Below are positions 34,824 through 49,318 of a DNA stretch of 64,000 nucleotides, one piece after another (position 1 is the stretch's first letter; the number at the start of each line of letters is the position of its first letter). The DNA comes from Alisma plantago-aquatica (taxonomy: Eukaryota; Streptophyta; Magnoliopsida; Alismatales; Alismataceae). The translations under genes were made by a program, and so were the position numbers. Below the pieces are notes generated by a model that made no database searches, had not been told where the DNA came from, and saw nothing but the letters and a program-made list of their open reading frames with translations. The stretch is from assembly GCA_963693085.1 (NCBI GenBank), contig OY856413.1, forward strand, positions 466,049,379 to 466,113,378, read 5' to 3'.

Positions 34824-37516
34824 GTGTCATCTTCCACTTCTGATTCCTTGATCAAGAAGGCAAACTCTCTAAAAGGGGCACAACAAGCACTCAAATCAAT
34901 CATCAAGACGCTGAATGACTACCCATACCTGTCACCACAAAAGAAGCTCTGCTTGGAGCTACTAAAGGAAAAGTATGAAATCATACTTAACCACCAGATA
35001 CTAGAGAACACAAAGGTGTCCCAAGGCACTGCGGATACCCATACTTATGAATATGTGCCCAAGGAGGAGGTACCTAGTAAAAGAGAGAAGTGAAAAGTTG
35101 TTGCGCCAGAAGAACCAAAGACAAAGAAGAGGAAAGTAACAATAAAGACCGGGTCGCTTGATATTGCTTCAATAGAAAAAGTAGAATCAACTGTCAAAAG
35201 GCTACAACTGCAACACCGTTTGCAACTTTCATACCAAGGGACCAGGTATACTAGTCCAACTATGATATGATCAAGAAGACCAAGGTGTTCAAGTCTACAA
35301 GATACATTGACGACGGAGATTTCAGAACGCAAGGGATCCATGATAGAGTGATGGATTTTCTCATTGGATCAAACATGCACTGCATCGGCTCAACCAAAGT
35401 AGTCTCTCTGACATAAGTCATTTCCGAGTTCATGTCCTCTATTGAGGTGGTCCCTATCGATAACAAGGAAAGATAGGAAGCGGGGGGGAGTACAAGTTCT
35501 AGATGAGGATGGGAGGCAATGAATATTATGTAACTGAGGTGATCCTAAATAAGATCATCACATACAATGAAGAAGATGTCAAAGCCTATTCATAAGAACC
35601 TGGTGAGAAGGCCACAGTAGGATACAACAACCATAAAATGTGGGAAAAGCTTACTGGTGAACCCAAACATAACCCAAAGAAGTACAAGGTGACCCTCATC
35701 ACTTCGTGCTTCATTAGAATAATACAGAAGATAACATCAAACACAATCTTCACATGATATGAAACAAGGGGAGTATCCAAGGGAGATTTGTTTCTCATCT
35801 GGTCGATGCTAAATAAGAGGCCAATAAACATAGGGAAGCTTCTAATAAAAAAACTATCAGCGGTTGTGGGGCAAGATGCCAAGAAGCAAGAAGATTTCTG
35901 CATGGGAGGGCATATAACTCTGATTTCCGCCCACTTCATGCCAATTGAACAGTTAAGGAGACAGGAGAGAACATAAGGGTACATGAATATAGACATCAAG
36001 TACCTCATAATTGTTGGTATTCTAGTATAGAGAGGAGAAAAGTTCTTCTATAAGCAGTCCAACTCTAAGTTGCTACTCCCTCTTCTAGAAATGACCCACT
36101 ATGATGCGCTGAAGTTACATCCCAGCATGGAGGAGATCGACAAAATGCACTCCAGTTCTATACTATGAACAACAGATCCCCACTCATCTGCTAGAGTCCA
36201 ACAAGAACAATAGCCACCACCAGAAACTATGCAAGCTCGGCCAGAGAAGAGGAAGAAGCTGGCAACAAGGTCCCATAAAGTCATGCTAGAAGAACAGAAC
36301 CAGATCCTCAACTCCAACCGGTCTATGAAAAAGATGTAAAAAAACCACAACATGACAATGAAGGAATCTACACTACTCCACCCTTACCTCTTGTCACAAA
36401 TAGAATACCAGAACCACCAAACACTGAGATGTCCAACATGCTGAGTGCCCCTATTGTCGCACAAGAACATACTCCAGAGGCTGAGAAAGGACCAAGACAT
36501 GATCCTGGGGCATCCAAGAAGTAAGCCCTAACCCCTCCAACAACCAATACAATACCTATGATACGAGGATAGCCTGAAGCGTCAAGTGTTGAATGAACAA
36601 CAAATGTTAAGTGAGAAATAGGCGCAACACAGGAAGGTGTGCAAGAAGAACCTACACAACAGACGCAAGAAAAACAACAATCCAGCACCCACGAGGAAGT
36701 TGGCACAAACGCACCACCACTATGAAGAACTTCTCCAGCAAGGGATGTAACAATCTCTACAACCGAACGACAACAACTCCCGCCGACCTTTAGTGATGTA
36801 TTAAGGCATAGGTTTGGTGCCATGTGGGCACAAATGCAAAATTCTTCTTCAGTAAATTTGCTTATCGCTTCTAGCCTACAGACACTAACAACGTACGTAC
36901 AATGAGTTGATGATCAAACCGCTTCACAACCATAAGCCTTAACCAACGTCCTCCTAAATCAAACAACAATGATAAATAACATGCAAGCGATGGCAGAAGA
37001 GATGGAAGCACTCTGGAGGGAGGGAGAGGAGATGGCCAAGCACATGGATGACATGCGTCAACACCATGATAGGGCCTTCAAACCCATCAGGGAAGAGTAC
37101 AAGAAACTTTAGGAGGAACGCCATGAGATGGAAGACGAGTGCTAGCAACTAGAAGTATTGCGAGCCAAAGAGAAGGCAAGACAGGTTGTCATCCATTCAC
37201 CATCTCAAGTGTCTTTAAGCCCTTCTAATGCCAAGGAGATAAAGGGTAATGAAGCACTAATTGAAACCGGAGACCTGAAGCAGAGATTTCAAGTCCAACT
37301 CGGGAGCCACTAGATGAAGTTCAAACACCCTAAGAGAAACCAACTATTGAAGGCACAAACAAAAATATACAAGGGTTTGATTTAAACTCCCACCCAATTG
37401 AAGATGAGTCGATCTAGGAGAACCAACCTACCAAATGCGCCATCGGGCAAGAGGCCGCCAGTGCTCAATAGTTAACATCTGGTGAGATATCAACACTCAA
37501 TAGAATCCTAGCACAG
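34824..37516 (+). pseudogene. Decayed transposon ORF with Athila-ORF1-like stretch
   Basis: Plus-strand frames interrupted by many stops. It starts with a helical, charged region (from 34824) and a nuclear-localisation-like KRKVTIK near 35130. Between 35680 and 35950 the reading SCFIRIIQKITSNTIF ... KGDLFLIWSMLNKRPINIG ... FCMGGHITLISAHF follows the order of the ATHILA ORF-1 type domain (a retained block, then a LWxML block, then GG-I-xxIA). A long Thr/Pro/Gln-rich linker and a charged coiled segment (36980-37160) follow. The family assignment is tentative; it is clearly mobile-element protein in decay rather than a host gene. Confidence 0.5.
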
Positions 37517-39660
37517 ATGAACATTAGCATGGATATCTGTGACATCTATCTTCAAGACCCTATCCACAATGAACACAATGATATTATATATGACGATATG
37601 ATGGCTACAACTTTAGCAGCACTCAAAGAAGTAGATCTTGGGACACCATCAAGTGTAAGCCACTCTATAGAGGGGCATGTTAACACAGTTATGATCGAAG
37701 CTAAAATACAAGCAGACCTAAGCAAGTCTACTGGAAATGATGCTCCCATTCCCCCACCCAACACTACTGCCCCAACATCTCCCATACAAATAATTGGTGA
37801 TCAGACACCAGATGATGAAGAAAGCAGCATGGCCGCTTTCTTCGTGGGTGTACCACAAAGGGAAACAAACTCACATGCGAGAGAAGATACAATACCTATA
37901 GCTCCCCCTATCCCTTGCAAGTTAGTCAGAATGGATATGTCGACACTCTCCATAATAACATGTAGAGACGTCCATGTCCTGGCAGACATATTAGATGAAA
38001 AACTCCTGAGAACAAACATAATTTATCACAAAAAAGGGAGGATAATGAAGAGAGACCACTTAAGGGGAATACTCTTGAAAAGAGCACGAGTTTGTAAAAG
38101 ATTATTCAAGGTGCTATGTGCAACATTTCTCAAAGAACTTCTCCATCTAGATAAGGTGCAACTAGTGTTCAATGACACCACTCATCTAGAAAAGTAGTTG
38201 TACGAACAAAAGTTCAACACTAAAGCTTTGATAGAACTACAACAAGTTGTGAATAGGGAAGAGACCAGATACATCACCCTGCCTATAAGAACAGCTAAAC
38301 ATTGGGCATTGATAGTGGTAAATCTTTATGAGCACTGCGCTACTGACCATTATTGTTGTGCCACTGAGCTGGATAGCACATCACTGATATACAAGAATAA
38401 AGAAGCTCAAGACATCCTGAAGGTACCTCTGTATCTACAATGTGCATTACAAATGGAAGGGAAGTGACACGAGTCAAATTGGAAATAGTTCTTAATATCT
38501 AAAAAGGTAACTTAGGAAATAGAAGGATCATGATATTGCACGTTCATAGTACTAAGGATGATTGAACCAATCAATAAAGGCATCCTACTGGAGGACATCT
38601 GCCTTGAATATTTACACAGCCTACATGACACCTACACCATCCTTTAGATGTGGTGCCATGCTGACTACATACTGGAGTATCTTTACCTGAGAAGAAGACA
38701 TGGAGGGAGCAGAAAAAGACCTTGTGGGTTGACCCACTGAGCCAACCCAAGCTTCTGCTTGGAAGGCAAGGTGGATACCCAACAATCAACCAAACAATGT
38801 CACATAGAACAAGGAGCAACACCCACAAGCTGTTGAAGAGCCAGAAGTCACCCCCATATAAGAAAAAGAAGAAGACGAACCTACCGATCAACCAAGAGAG
38901 GGAGAGATCAATGAAGAAGATCTATAGGAAATCCAACTAGATGGAGCAACAAGGGCCATAGGGCCAACTTTCCATGACTTTTCGAGGTGGTCCTGTGAAG
39001 ATAAATCTCAGGATTCATTGATGTTGATAATTAACAGAGTGAAGGAGGGTGATACTCTGTGGGGGAAGTCATTTTTGAACAGGATGGAATTTGTGTGATT
39101 AAAGATGACCTCTGGGACATGCTGAAGATAGGGGGATAACTAGCTATAAATGTCATGTTTGAATACCAATCCCTACTAGGAAATAATAGGCCTCATGTGC
39201 ACATGGCCTACTTCTTGCTCATTGATGACATATTAAAACATAGGAAGTCAAGATAAAAAGAATGTATGTGGATGCATCTGATAGAATCCCTCCCTGATTT
39301 CATTTTTTTACCTATACTGCATGATAATCACTGGACCCTTCTTCTAGTCAACATTAAGGCGAAGCCTGTCATTCTATATAACAGTTCAGATTCAACCTTC
39401 ACACTGAACAAGTGCACAAACATGACTACACCAAAGACACCTACTGAAGAGAAGGCAGTAACTTGTGCGGATGTAATGGTAGAGATGATCCGCCAACATG
39501 GAAATGGGTACGAACATGCGAAGGGAAAGGACTTCAAGAAGACTCAGTTCTATCACAGAAGTCCCCAGTAGATGCCTATATTTAATGATTGTGGTTTCTA
39601 TTTCCTGGCGTGGATGACATCTTTGGGCCTAAAGGATGCTAAAGTTGAAAGCTTGTAACA
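37517..39660 (+). pseudogene. Decayed transposon protein with two Ulp1 (C48)-like modules
   Basis: One frame is retained through 37517-39660 despite numerous stops. First module near 38270-38420: ITLPIRTAKHWALIVVNLYE and then ELDST, giving a His-Trp and an Asp in Ulp1-like spacing. Second module 39060-39620: WDMLKIGG...FLPILHDNHWTLLLVN, then ILYNSSDS (Asn where the family has Asp), and after a TAG at 39569 MPIFNDCGFYFLAWM with the presumed nucleophile Cys. Ulp1-like proteases occur in several plant transposon groups (Kaonashi MULEs, some CACTA). Which group this belongs to is open because no transposase or terminal repeat was found. Confidence 0.6.
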
Positions 39661-42392
39661 TGAACATTATCACACACTCAGAGGAGGATATGATGTCATG
39701 CTACTGCAATTAAAATGGGTAGTTTTTGAACAACAACAACAGTGAACCAAGCCCATTTATACCTAAAACTTCTATCTTTGACACTTTGGGGCAAAGTGAA
39801 TGATACATTGGGGGGTTGGTTATGAACGAGCATCAGAGGTACAATTTTGGCACTTAGTTTTGATTCCAATTTTGAAAGGCTTGTACAAATTTATTTTACC
39901 CCTATATTGTAGGATTTTTTTTTAAAGTTTTGATATCTACAATTCCAAGAATTATTCAACAAGCCCATTTTTAGACTTGTTTGTCATTCAGCTATTTCAT
40001 AGCATAATCATCTCAAGAGTGGTGCAAATGAGTTATTCATTTACATAAGAGAGAATGACACAATAATTTAGTCTTATTTCATTCTTACAGCAAAATGTGT
40101 AAAGCAGAAGAAAAGTCCTAAACCTGTGAAATCCCTAGAAATAAGGAGGACTTTATTAGCCACACTCCCAACCAATTACCTTAGCTTGTAGAGTATTTGG
40201 AAAGTTCACACCTCCCACAAGATGGAAACAAGTACCGCATCCAGTTCTAAAAATCCCTTCTTTAGGACTAAAAGAGGCTTGTCCGCCCAAAAATCATAAA
40301 CTAACCCCTTCTCCCAAGCCCGTGAGATGAATAAAAAGCCAAAAGTGATAAAATCATGAAAGTTGTGCCTGGTAAGACGCTGAGGGATTTCACACGAATG
40401 GTGTATTACTACACTCAAAAATGCATATATTTCATGCCCGGAAATGGAATCCGAAAGCTAATTTAACCCACCTACATTTTGAAGCAGACCTCACACAACC
40501 ACCTGACTACATTAGGTCCTATTTGGGAAACAATATCTTTATGACAACATTGTGGTGGAGGTAAATCAAGAAATGTAGGAATACACTAAAAGACTAACCT
40601 ACCCTAGCACAGTAGCTTAGACCCACCTAAAATAAAGATAGGGTATGAAAGCTACCCCTTGCAAGAATTGTTTACAAGTATGGCTAGGAACCATGGGCGG
40701 GGAGGATACTGCAAGGAAGAGTCCTTTACTACAAAAGGCAGTGGAAAAAATATACAGTTGTGCAACTCTAGATATAAAGGTATGGAATAGGACCTCAGTG
40801 TGTGAACCAAGCCTATCACAAAGGTTTTGTTGTAAGGATGGAATGATTTTGTAGTGGTGTGTGCATAAAAAAGAAAGAAACTTTGGCTCATTACTCAATG
40901 CTTTGATTATATCTATTCGCCTGAGGATAGATTAGATTCTATGTTGGGGGAGTGTGTAAAAGGATATTTTGTAGACATTTTGCACCTATTTTATTTCTAT
41001 AATGACATCCATTTTATGAATTCATCCATATATTTTTTATGCCTTTGAATAAAAATGTGATTTAACTACTCAAGCAAATATCCCTGCTTACTTCATGCAG
41101 GTTCATCATCAATCTCTACTACAACACCATCATTTCAATAATTACAAATCCGTTTATACAAGTATCTCGACCAGAAAGACTCATTGGGTGTCTCTACTGA
41201 GACATATTCAATGTCTATCTCAAGCAAGATGAGCAATTTTCTGTCATGACCGCAGTTGTCCATCAGTGATCACAACCACTATAGAGGTCTCAACCATTAT
41301 AAAGGGTTACGACTGCGACAAATATTGTGACCGAGATAGGCGTCACAACTATTATAAAGGGGTTGAGACCGAGACAAAAAGGGATGACCGATGTAGAGAA
41401 CATGACCAAGACAGTAGCTCACGACCATAATAATGGTTTCAATCAAGACATGAGTAGCGACTACTACACAAGTGTTAAGTCGATGGACAACGCCTACAAA
41501 TACGACCTAACTTCACACACACAAGGGGGGCAATCAAGAATTGATGAAGTGTTGTTGCATTCCAAAGTCACCATCATCCACATCCACTAATCTTAGATCT
41601 CTGAAGATGAAAGTTGGAGGAGAGAGAAGATTTTCCACCGTCTGTGTTGACACAAGATCAAGATCTAAAGGAGTATTGTTGGTGTATCGCCTCATCCCTT
41701 CTTTAGGTCTATCATCCCCTCCTTGTTGTTCATCCATCCCCTTTATCTATCTTGATGTATCTACATTTCTGTATCCCTGTTATGTTGTTCGTTAACATGA
41801 GTGGCTAAACTTGTTGCTTGGTTTAGGAATAGCCCCTAAGGCTCTGTCAACATGTATATACTTGCATCCTTTTGAATATATATGCTCTTAGCAAAGATTA
41901 TCTCAATAATCTTATTCTTAATGCTTCACTTGTATGACTAGCTATAATTTAGTGATGTTTGATTGTTTGAGCCTTGAATGAATAGTTCTAATGATATCTA
42001 ATGTTTTGAAGTCGCTGGAATGCATAAAAATGTTGGAATGCTAAACCTAATGATCATATGATTTACTTTGTGATTGTTTGTTTCACATCTCGAGAGAGAG
42101 TCAACCTTATAATCTAGATCTATCCTAAGCTCTAGAGAGGAGGGAATAGAAATATATGATGATTGCTTGCAAACTTGCTAAGGGTATAAAAGGGTTGTGA
42201 GTATTGCATGTCAGTTATAGGTCTTAGTAGGTGAAACTCAACCCAAGTTCTCATCCATACCTTTGTTACATGTGTTTGTTTGCCTTGATTTTATCTTACT
42301 TTGTTTTTCTTGGATTCCACTTTACTTGTTTGTCTGTTTAGAGTAATATCATTCCATAAGGAACAACATATTAATCTGCCTCCTTGGTTGGT
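39661..42392. other. Non-coding 3' part of the Ulp1-bearing element
   Basis: No intact coding region. 41225-41420 contains repeated ACGACC/ACAACTATTATAAAGG words that in one frame give Arg/Asp/Tyr-rich peptides. The sequence continues after the copia element at 51563, judging from the 5-bp duplication there. Confidence 0.4.
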
Positions 42393-42397
42393 GTAAC

Positions 42398-44646
42398 TTT
42401 TGGGTTTTAGGGGAGGCAGAGAAGGCAGCGGAAACAAAAATTTTCTCCCCCAAACCCAGAACAAGGAAACACGTCAATGTCTATATAATAGGAAAGGATG
42501 ATTTGTGGAATCATACCTTGTCCCGAGGCTTGCTCGGAGACAATACCTCGCGCCTTGCACGGTCTTCACCTCCGGTCCTGGATGGTGTCTGTGCAGATCC
42601 GGGTCGCACCGGGACTCACAACTCCTCCTCTCACCGGGACTGTCGGGATTGATAGTTGTCCTCCTGAGCGGCAGTAACCTCCTGCCTCTGAAGTTGTCCA
42701 CACGGACCACCTGGAACTCCAATATCCTTGTCCCACAAGGAATTGGAAGGAGTCACACCCTCCTGTTGACGTACTAGTCGCCAACACAGTCTCCTGCCTC
42801 CATTTGAAACTACAGTTGTCTTTCCCTTATTGCGCCTCCCTTTGCGGGTAGCACTTGCTCGGGCTATCTCTCAGTTACCAAAACCAGAGAGAACGACAAC
42901 TTTGTCGAGAAACTAGTTGCACTTAGTTGTACCTTGAGAAGCCCCCAATACCCCTATATATAGGAGGGTGATGGGACGTGGTTCTCCATCCCGGGCAATA
43001 TGGGACTAAAGGTAGGAGTAGAAGGGTTCGAGATTTTCCACAAAAGCAACCAACTCGCAACCTGAACTGATCGTTTCACAACTAAAATGGTCGGTTGGGG
43101 ACCTGAACCGGTCGGTTCACAAGTGAACCGGTCGGTTGGGACACCTCAACCGGTCGGTTCACAAGTGAACCGGTCGGCTGGTGGTCCTGGTCAGTTCCCG
43201 ATTGACTTTCCTTCTTTTTGTTTATAATTGGTATCAAATACCAATCCTATTTCCCAATCAAATTGGGCAATTGAAACGAAAGGAAAATTCTCACCAATCC
43301 TATTTTCCCAAGTTGCTCGGTTGCACCAGTTGAATCGATCGTTTCAACACTTGAAGCAATCAGTTCACCCTGATCTTGACCCGATCGACTCAATACTTGA
43401 GCCGACCGGTTCACCAAGCTCAGCCGACCGGTTCATCACATGAACCGATTGGTTGGGAGTACAGGTTGTGCAGAATCAGTCAAATGCGAGTTCAATCAAT
43501 CTGATACTCCAATCAATGTGTCCAACACCTTGAACATTATGATATTGAGCTATCAATTGACTGAGTGTTTAATTGAACTACTAAACTCCTTTAGTAATCA
43601 ATCTAAACATTTCTTGTGGACAAAACTCATCTTCCAGGTTAAATCCTATGTGTGTGACCCTGCAGGTCCATTTCACATTGGTAGTGAAAGTCCATAACAC
43701 TTATGACTTCACAAGCAAAGAGCGGTGCCTAGTCACACATCAATGCTACCCAAGTGAAAGTAGAAAGTTGGAGAACAACTTTCAATCCTACAATCCGTGA
43801 ATGGTGTTACAGTGAATGTATAATTCCTTTGTCGCTGATATCCCGAATGAACTCGAAGCATGGAACAGTCATCCTGTCAACGTTCATTCACTTTCTTGAT
43901 CTCAGTGTAGATTGGAAGAGATATGTATGACATCGATATCACATACTGATTCACACATGCGTGCACACGCCTATATCAATCCTACTCATCAAGTGGCCTT
44001 GGATATCAAACTCCCTCAGGAGGGACAAATCCCATATCTATCACTCACTCCTCAAAAGCCCCATGTGTCAAAGCCACCCAATCATCACCTTTATAACAAC
44101 CCATGTTTCAGGACTGCGTTTGATGATGTCAAAGTGTGCCCAACGACATGTGTTGAGTGCAGTGATTTCAGGTCTAAGAATCACACTCACCACCATCACT
44201 GTGAATACTGACTGTTACTACCATGTCATGGTTCCACGTGTCAAACTCATGGTGGGTCTGTCCGGTACACTTGTTCTGTAACAAGTACCTATGTGTTTGG
44301 TTTGATATCTCTATATCATGACTAATGAGATTCTATCATCAAACAACACCACAATCTAGTCTTGTGTGTCATTGCTGTCTATCTACCTTCCACAATGACA
44401 TCCGACTAGGGACATAACAAGAATGTACAAACTCTTAGCATCCATATGATCTCATCGTTCAGGTCATGAACCTGAAGGCATACGTCATTGAGTACTGTCA
44501 TTCTCTAGACATTCAATATGTTCTATCACTATCTCATATGACTGAACCAGAAAGAATTGGAAGCTTGCCTTTCATGTTTATCAAATCAATCTTAATGTAT
44601 CCCACCAATCGTCTCATGATTGACTCTCAGGGCATACATACCAATA
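42398..44646 (-). repeat. 3' LTR of the minus-strand copia element
   Basis: In element orientation it begins TATTGGTATGTATGCC (the second base is A, against TGTTGG in the 5' LTR) and ends ACCCAAAA next to the target duplication. It contains clusters of AACCGGTCGGTT-type palindromes at 43070-43200 and 43330-43460. A polypurine tract (AAGTGGGAG, minus strand, 44657-44649) lies directly inside. Confidence 0.9.
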
Positions 44647-44650
44647 GACT

Positions 44651-46990
44651 CCCACTTGCACTGCGAGCCAATCACCCTTGAATCATATTCATAGTGATCT
44701 TCAAACATGTCCCACGTGTTACTGTACTCTAGTGACAAGATAGTGAGTAATGGCAACACCTTGCCAAAGTCAGTATTAATTTCATGTCTCTCATATCTTT
44801 GTTGTACGTCACACGTATGAGATGGAGGTGTCGTAATATGTGATCTAGTATTCCTTTGCTAACCTTTAGCCACATTGCATGATCAAGGATTCCATACTTG
44901 TCATCAATGAGCAGAATATAAGTTCATCTCATGAACTTCCAGATCCATATAGTATCCACTGATGTTTTCTAACACATAGATACTCGACATTTCCTATTAA
45001 ACGACTTTATTGGAACACTTACAATTATCAACAAACTTTCACTTCTATATATCCTATATATATTTTGCGATTAATTTTCTGTCCTTTTAGAAGTCCGCAT
45101 CAATGTAACTCTTTACATTGAACTCTTCCTTATATCCATAGAACCAGTACTTCACAAGTACTTATGAAGTTCTCATGGTATTCCAGTAACCCTTACTGGA
45201 AGTAGACAGACATCCACTCGTCATGTCCCACATACGAGTTATCAGGATGAGCACATCATATTGCCATGTCATACATACAAGATGATGAATTCATTTTATT
45301 CTTGTCATGTCCATACATGCAAGATAATGGGATGATTACATACATGATAGATCCATATCTATTCTTAGTGTTCCCATTCTTCATAAGAATTGGACACTTG
45401 GCCTTGGGATACTAACTCCATGGACACGTTTTCTCCCATTGAATATGTGCATACTGAACCCTTCAGTACAGATTGCTAATGTATGCTCTCCTTTTTCAGG
45501 TCAAGAGATTTTTCGAGAACTATCTATAGATCTCTATTCCTATCACATAGGAAACATCTCTATCTTCCTTAAAGATAATTTCCACTTTTGGATTTTCATT
45601 CTAGAACATTTCCATTTCACATCAACATGTGGAATGTGAACACGCTCCCACTAAATCATAGATCCCTTCTTTATCTTTGACATATCAGTCAAACCCTTTG
45701 ACTATATTATCAAAGTAAATATCCAATTCTGAGTTGCTTGTACTCAATCAATCACATTGATTAGTCCATTGTAACTTATATACTTCATTTTCATTAGTGT
45801 ATTCATAAACCTTATAGGTTGTGTCACGTACACATCCTTGTTTTATTCCTCATAGGAATGCGGTTTTAGTATCCATATGCCAAATGTCTTAGTCATTAAG
45901 TTACAATCAGCAAGCATCATCCTTCTCAAAATGTTATCCATGTGTCTTAACACTTAAGACTTATTTGCACTTATGGATTTTATTCCAATGGGTGCTACCA
46001 TCAAGGTCATACCTTATGGTTCACATGGATGTCATTTAGGATGCAATGGTTATAAACCATAACTCAAAATTCAGTTCCTGATATTCATCTAGATAGTTGA
46101 CTCATCACATGAACAACTCATCACATAGAGAATTGAGGTGTATCTGTTAAGGATATAAGAACTCACAACCCTTGTGATTCTTAATTTCTTTTATTAGTGA
46201 GGGGTATTCTTTTATTTAAGAAGAATTCAGTTATTTGATAATCATTCTCTAACTCCTTAGAGTATGATTCCTTCTTGATTTAGACATCACCATGCCTTAA
46301 TCATGAGTTCACTATGATAAACTATCATAATCACTCATAAGGATCTCAAACACTTGGTCCAAGTATTTCATTCATTGATCTCATCAAGAATTAGCACTTT
46401 ACCAAATTTGCACTTCATCTATGATAATCTTAAACACTTCAAGATATTCATATTGGTATTTCTCTCAACACCATTTGAAGTATTAGCATTTGTTCCAATA
46501 GGTATGTAAATACATCACATGTATTACACCTAATAGGATAATTCTCCCACTACCATTAGTGAAGATTGATTAATCATGTACAAGAGATTCATGTCTCTTA
46601 ATGGTTCTTTAACCAAAAGAGTCTAGATTTATCCATCACATGGAAACTAGAAATGAATTCCTCATGATTTATGCTAATTTGATTGTTTCAGTCATCTATA
46701 ACCTTTTAGGTATCATTTTATCTTATGCATATCAAATACCACAAGATAAACAAGGCATTGCCACAAAGATCATATCTTTATAAATTGAAACATTTCTTTA
46801 TTAATTGCCATCATTGTCATACAATATGCAAAATAAAGTGTTTCTATCTATTGGAAAATATGAAATAGCAGTTCATAACTGTATTACATGCCTTGTAGGC
46901 TGAAAATAAACTAAAGTACTCCTATCTATGGCAGAAACACTTGCCCCAATTATGAGTGCTTTACACTTTACATCTTGGTATCATATACCT
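44651..46990 (-). pseudogene. Decayed copia pol (reverse transcriptase and RNase H remnants)
   Basis: No frame is open, but joined readings give copia landmarks in order on the minus strand: WHMDTKTAFL (45888-45848), then SYVIGIEIYR (about 45556-45521), an adjacent block ending TCPWS-YPKDQVS (about 45380), then ILRHLHLIR (about 44820) and KGDWLAVQVG next to the polypurine tract. These match the RT active-site region surroundings and the C-terminal end of copia polyproteins. The YVDD motif itself, protease and integrase were not found, so internal deletions are likely. Confidence 0.65.
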
Positions 46991-47024
46991 CAAAAAGTGT
47001 TACAAGTTTACTTTCATGACACCT

Positions 47025-47879
47025 TTAAGTAGAGACGTCAGTCGCCTCCTTCTTCTTTTGTTCTTCTAGATAGAGAGGACAATTCCTTTTCCAATGTCCT
47101 GGATTTTGACAATGGTGGCAATTTCCTTTCTTGGTCACGCCTCCCTTGGCCTTGAGAGTTGAAGTCGTATTGGGCTCCTGGCTAGCATCAAAACCTTTCT
47201 TAGCTTTGCCCTTGCCCTTGCGCTTGGACTTGCCTTTCTTTCTCGTGATCACCATCACAGACTTAGGCTTGTCCTTCTTCATCTGTGTCTCGGCTGTCCT
47301 CAACATGCCCAACAACTCTGACAGTGGCCTATCAAAGTTGTTCATGTTGTAGTTCATCACAAACTGACTGTAAGATTCTGGCAATGATTGCTGTATCAGG
47401 TCAGTAGCCAACTCTTGGCTCAGTGGAAATCCCAGTCTTTGTAGGTTCTCCACATACCCAATCATCTTGAGTGTGTGAGGACCAACTGGATCTCCTTCTG
47501 TCATGACACACTTGAACAGTGCCCTTGAGACATCGTATCTCTCTTGCCGTGCCTGATCTTCATATAGGTTCCTGAGATGCTGAATCATCTCAATGACACC
47601 CATATTCTCATGTTGTCTCTGCAACTCATGGTTCATGGAGCACAACATCAAGCACTTTACATCAATGGCATCATCAAAATGCTTCTTGTAAGCATCAATT
47701 TCTGTCTTTGGTGCATTAGGAGCCGGTTCCTCTGGAATTGGAGTATCCAGGACATAGATCTTACGCTCTTGAGTGAGAACAATTCTCAATGTCCGATACC
47801 AGTCATGGAAGTTTGTCCCATTTAGTATGTCCTTTTCAAGGACCGATCACAAAGAAAAGTGATTGTTGTTTGTTGCCAT
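47025..47879 (-). pseudogene. Copia gag with one early stop codon
   Basis: Start at 47879 (MATNNNHFSL) then TGA at 47849-47847, where related gags have Arg, consistent with CGA to TGA. The remaining 273 codons are open: NGTNFHDWYR core, a UBN2-type gag domain, a basic linker (KGKSKRKGKGKAKKG) and one zinc knuckle CHHCQNPGHWKRNC (residues 254-267) before the stop. Gag packages element RNA in virus-like particles. That gag is preserved far better than pol suggests selection or recent mobilisation through gag, or simply chance. Confidence 0.85.
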
Positions 47880-49318
47880 TTGTACTACAAAAGGAAAATA
47901 TGCAATTTTAGTCCAAAAACTCAATTTTTGACTTATTTGATTGATTTGAAAAATGACGATATAATTAGGCGTTTAATTAATTATCGCTCCCACTATTTTA
48001 CTTCAAATTGATAGCCCTCACTATCAATTCAGAAGATTGCAGCGTACAACCTTCTAGTGGGCAAGATCCTGAAATCCTCTAAGCCATGGACCAGCTAGGG
48101 CTGTCACCCACAACATAAATCTCTCAGGTAGGCAACTCTTGCCAATTGCATCATATGCAACTCTTGATAAGATGTCATATGCAACTCCTTACCATGATCA
48201 TCTGCATGCCTCAATGTGCTAGATCCTATCTAGGTCACCTTGTTAAGTCTGACCCAAAGCAAACATGATGAATATGCACCCTACTAGGGCAGACCCACAC
48301 ATTCATCCTTCACGCTTCCACGAGATAGACGGTGCACCACGCTAGGGCGTGCCCACACTTGGTCGATCAAGCTTTTCACGTGTGTAGCATTTGGAAGGCA
48401 TCTAAAACTTAATATTTAATGAGGGATTTGGTTTTTATATACATATACATATCCAATCACCATAATACATAGTACGTATCATATACATACTATATCCCAC
48501 AGAAAACATGCACAAATGATAAAAGCGATGATTATGGCCATCCTAATGTGATTCCTCGAGCCAAGAGGAATCACGGTCATCTAGGTCTACATCACATGCA
48601 ACCTATACAAGATGAACTATGTGCTTTGCCTTCGGAGTAGATCAACTCATCACATGATTGCCTTGCTCATTCTGGCCCAGTCGTCTGGGTGCCACTAGCC
48701 GATCGGTTGGCTCCTCCAACCGATCGGTTCGCCTAGTTGTCGTGCATCTCGTCATTGCCGCCACCCGCTTGTCTCGCTCCTCGAATCGGTCATCAACCGA
48801 TCGGTTCACTCCTTGAACCGATCATCTGGAATGTCAACCAATTGGTTCACGCCTTGAACCGATCGTCTCAGCTTTCGTCTTGATGTCCTCTGTTCTTTGA
48901 CATAACAGGAAATAAAATCTATCCTAACGTTACATTGCTTAAAAGGGAATCCCCGAGTTACATTCGGGGGGAGCAAAGGTAGGAAAGAATCTCGAATTAT
49001 TTCGAGTTACATCAGGAATAGGAGAGGGAAGATCGGTGTGCAGACCGAGATGCAAGCAACCACATACAACCATACACATATAGGGTTTATTGGCCATAAC
49101 CACACTATACATCCACCACAAAACTTGTTTAAGGGCGATGCGTATCGAGTGCATTAATAATACATATCATATATGTAATTGGGATTTGTGGATTTAGGAT
49201 TGGACATGCATAAAGCCAATATTATTCACATCATATGCAATAAATAAAGGCGACAAACCAAAATCGATCATATCGATATTCCTAAAATATAGAGCAGTTG
49301 ACGTGGCTCTGATACCAC
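47880..49318 (-). other. 5' leader of the copia element with AACCGATCGGTT palindromes and PBS
   Basis: Non-coding leader between PBS (49317-49306) and gag. 48695-48870 has at least six copies of (A)ACCGATCGGTT-type palindromes, the same word family as in the LTRs. Confidence 0.7.
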
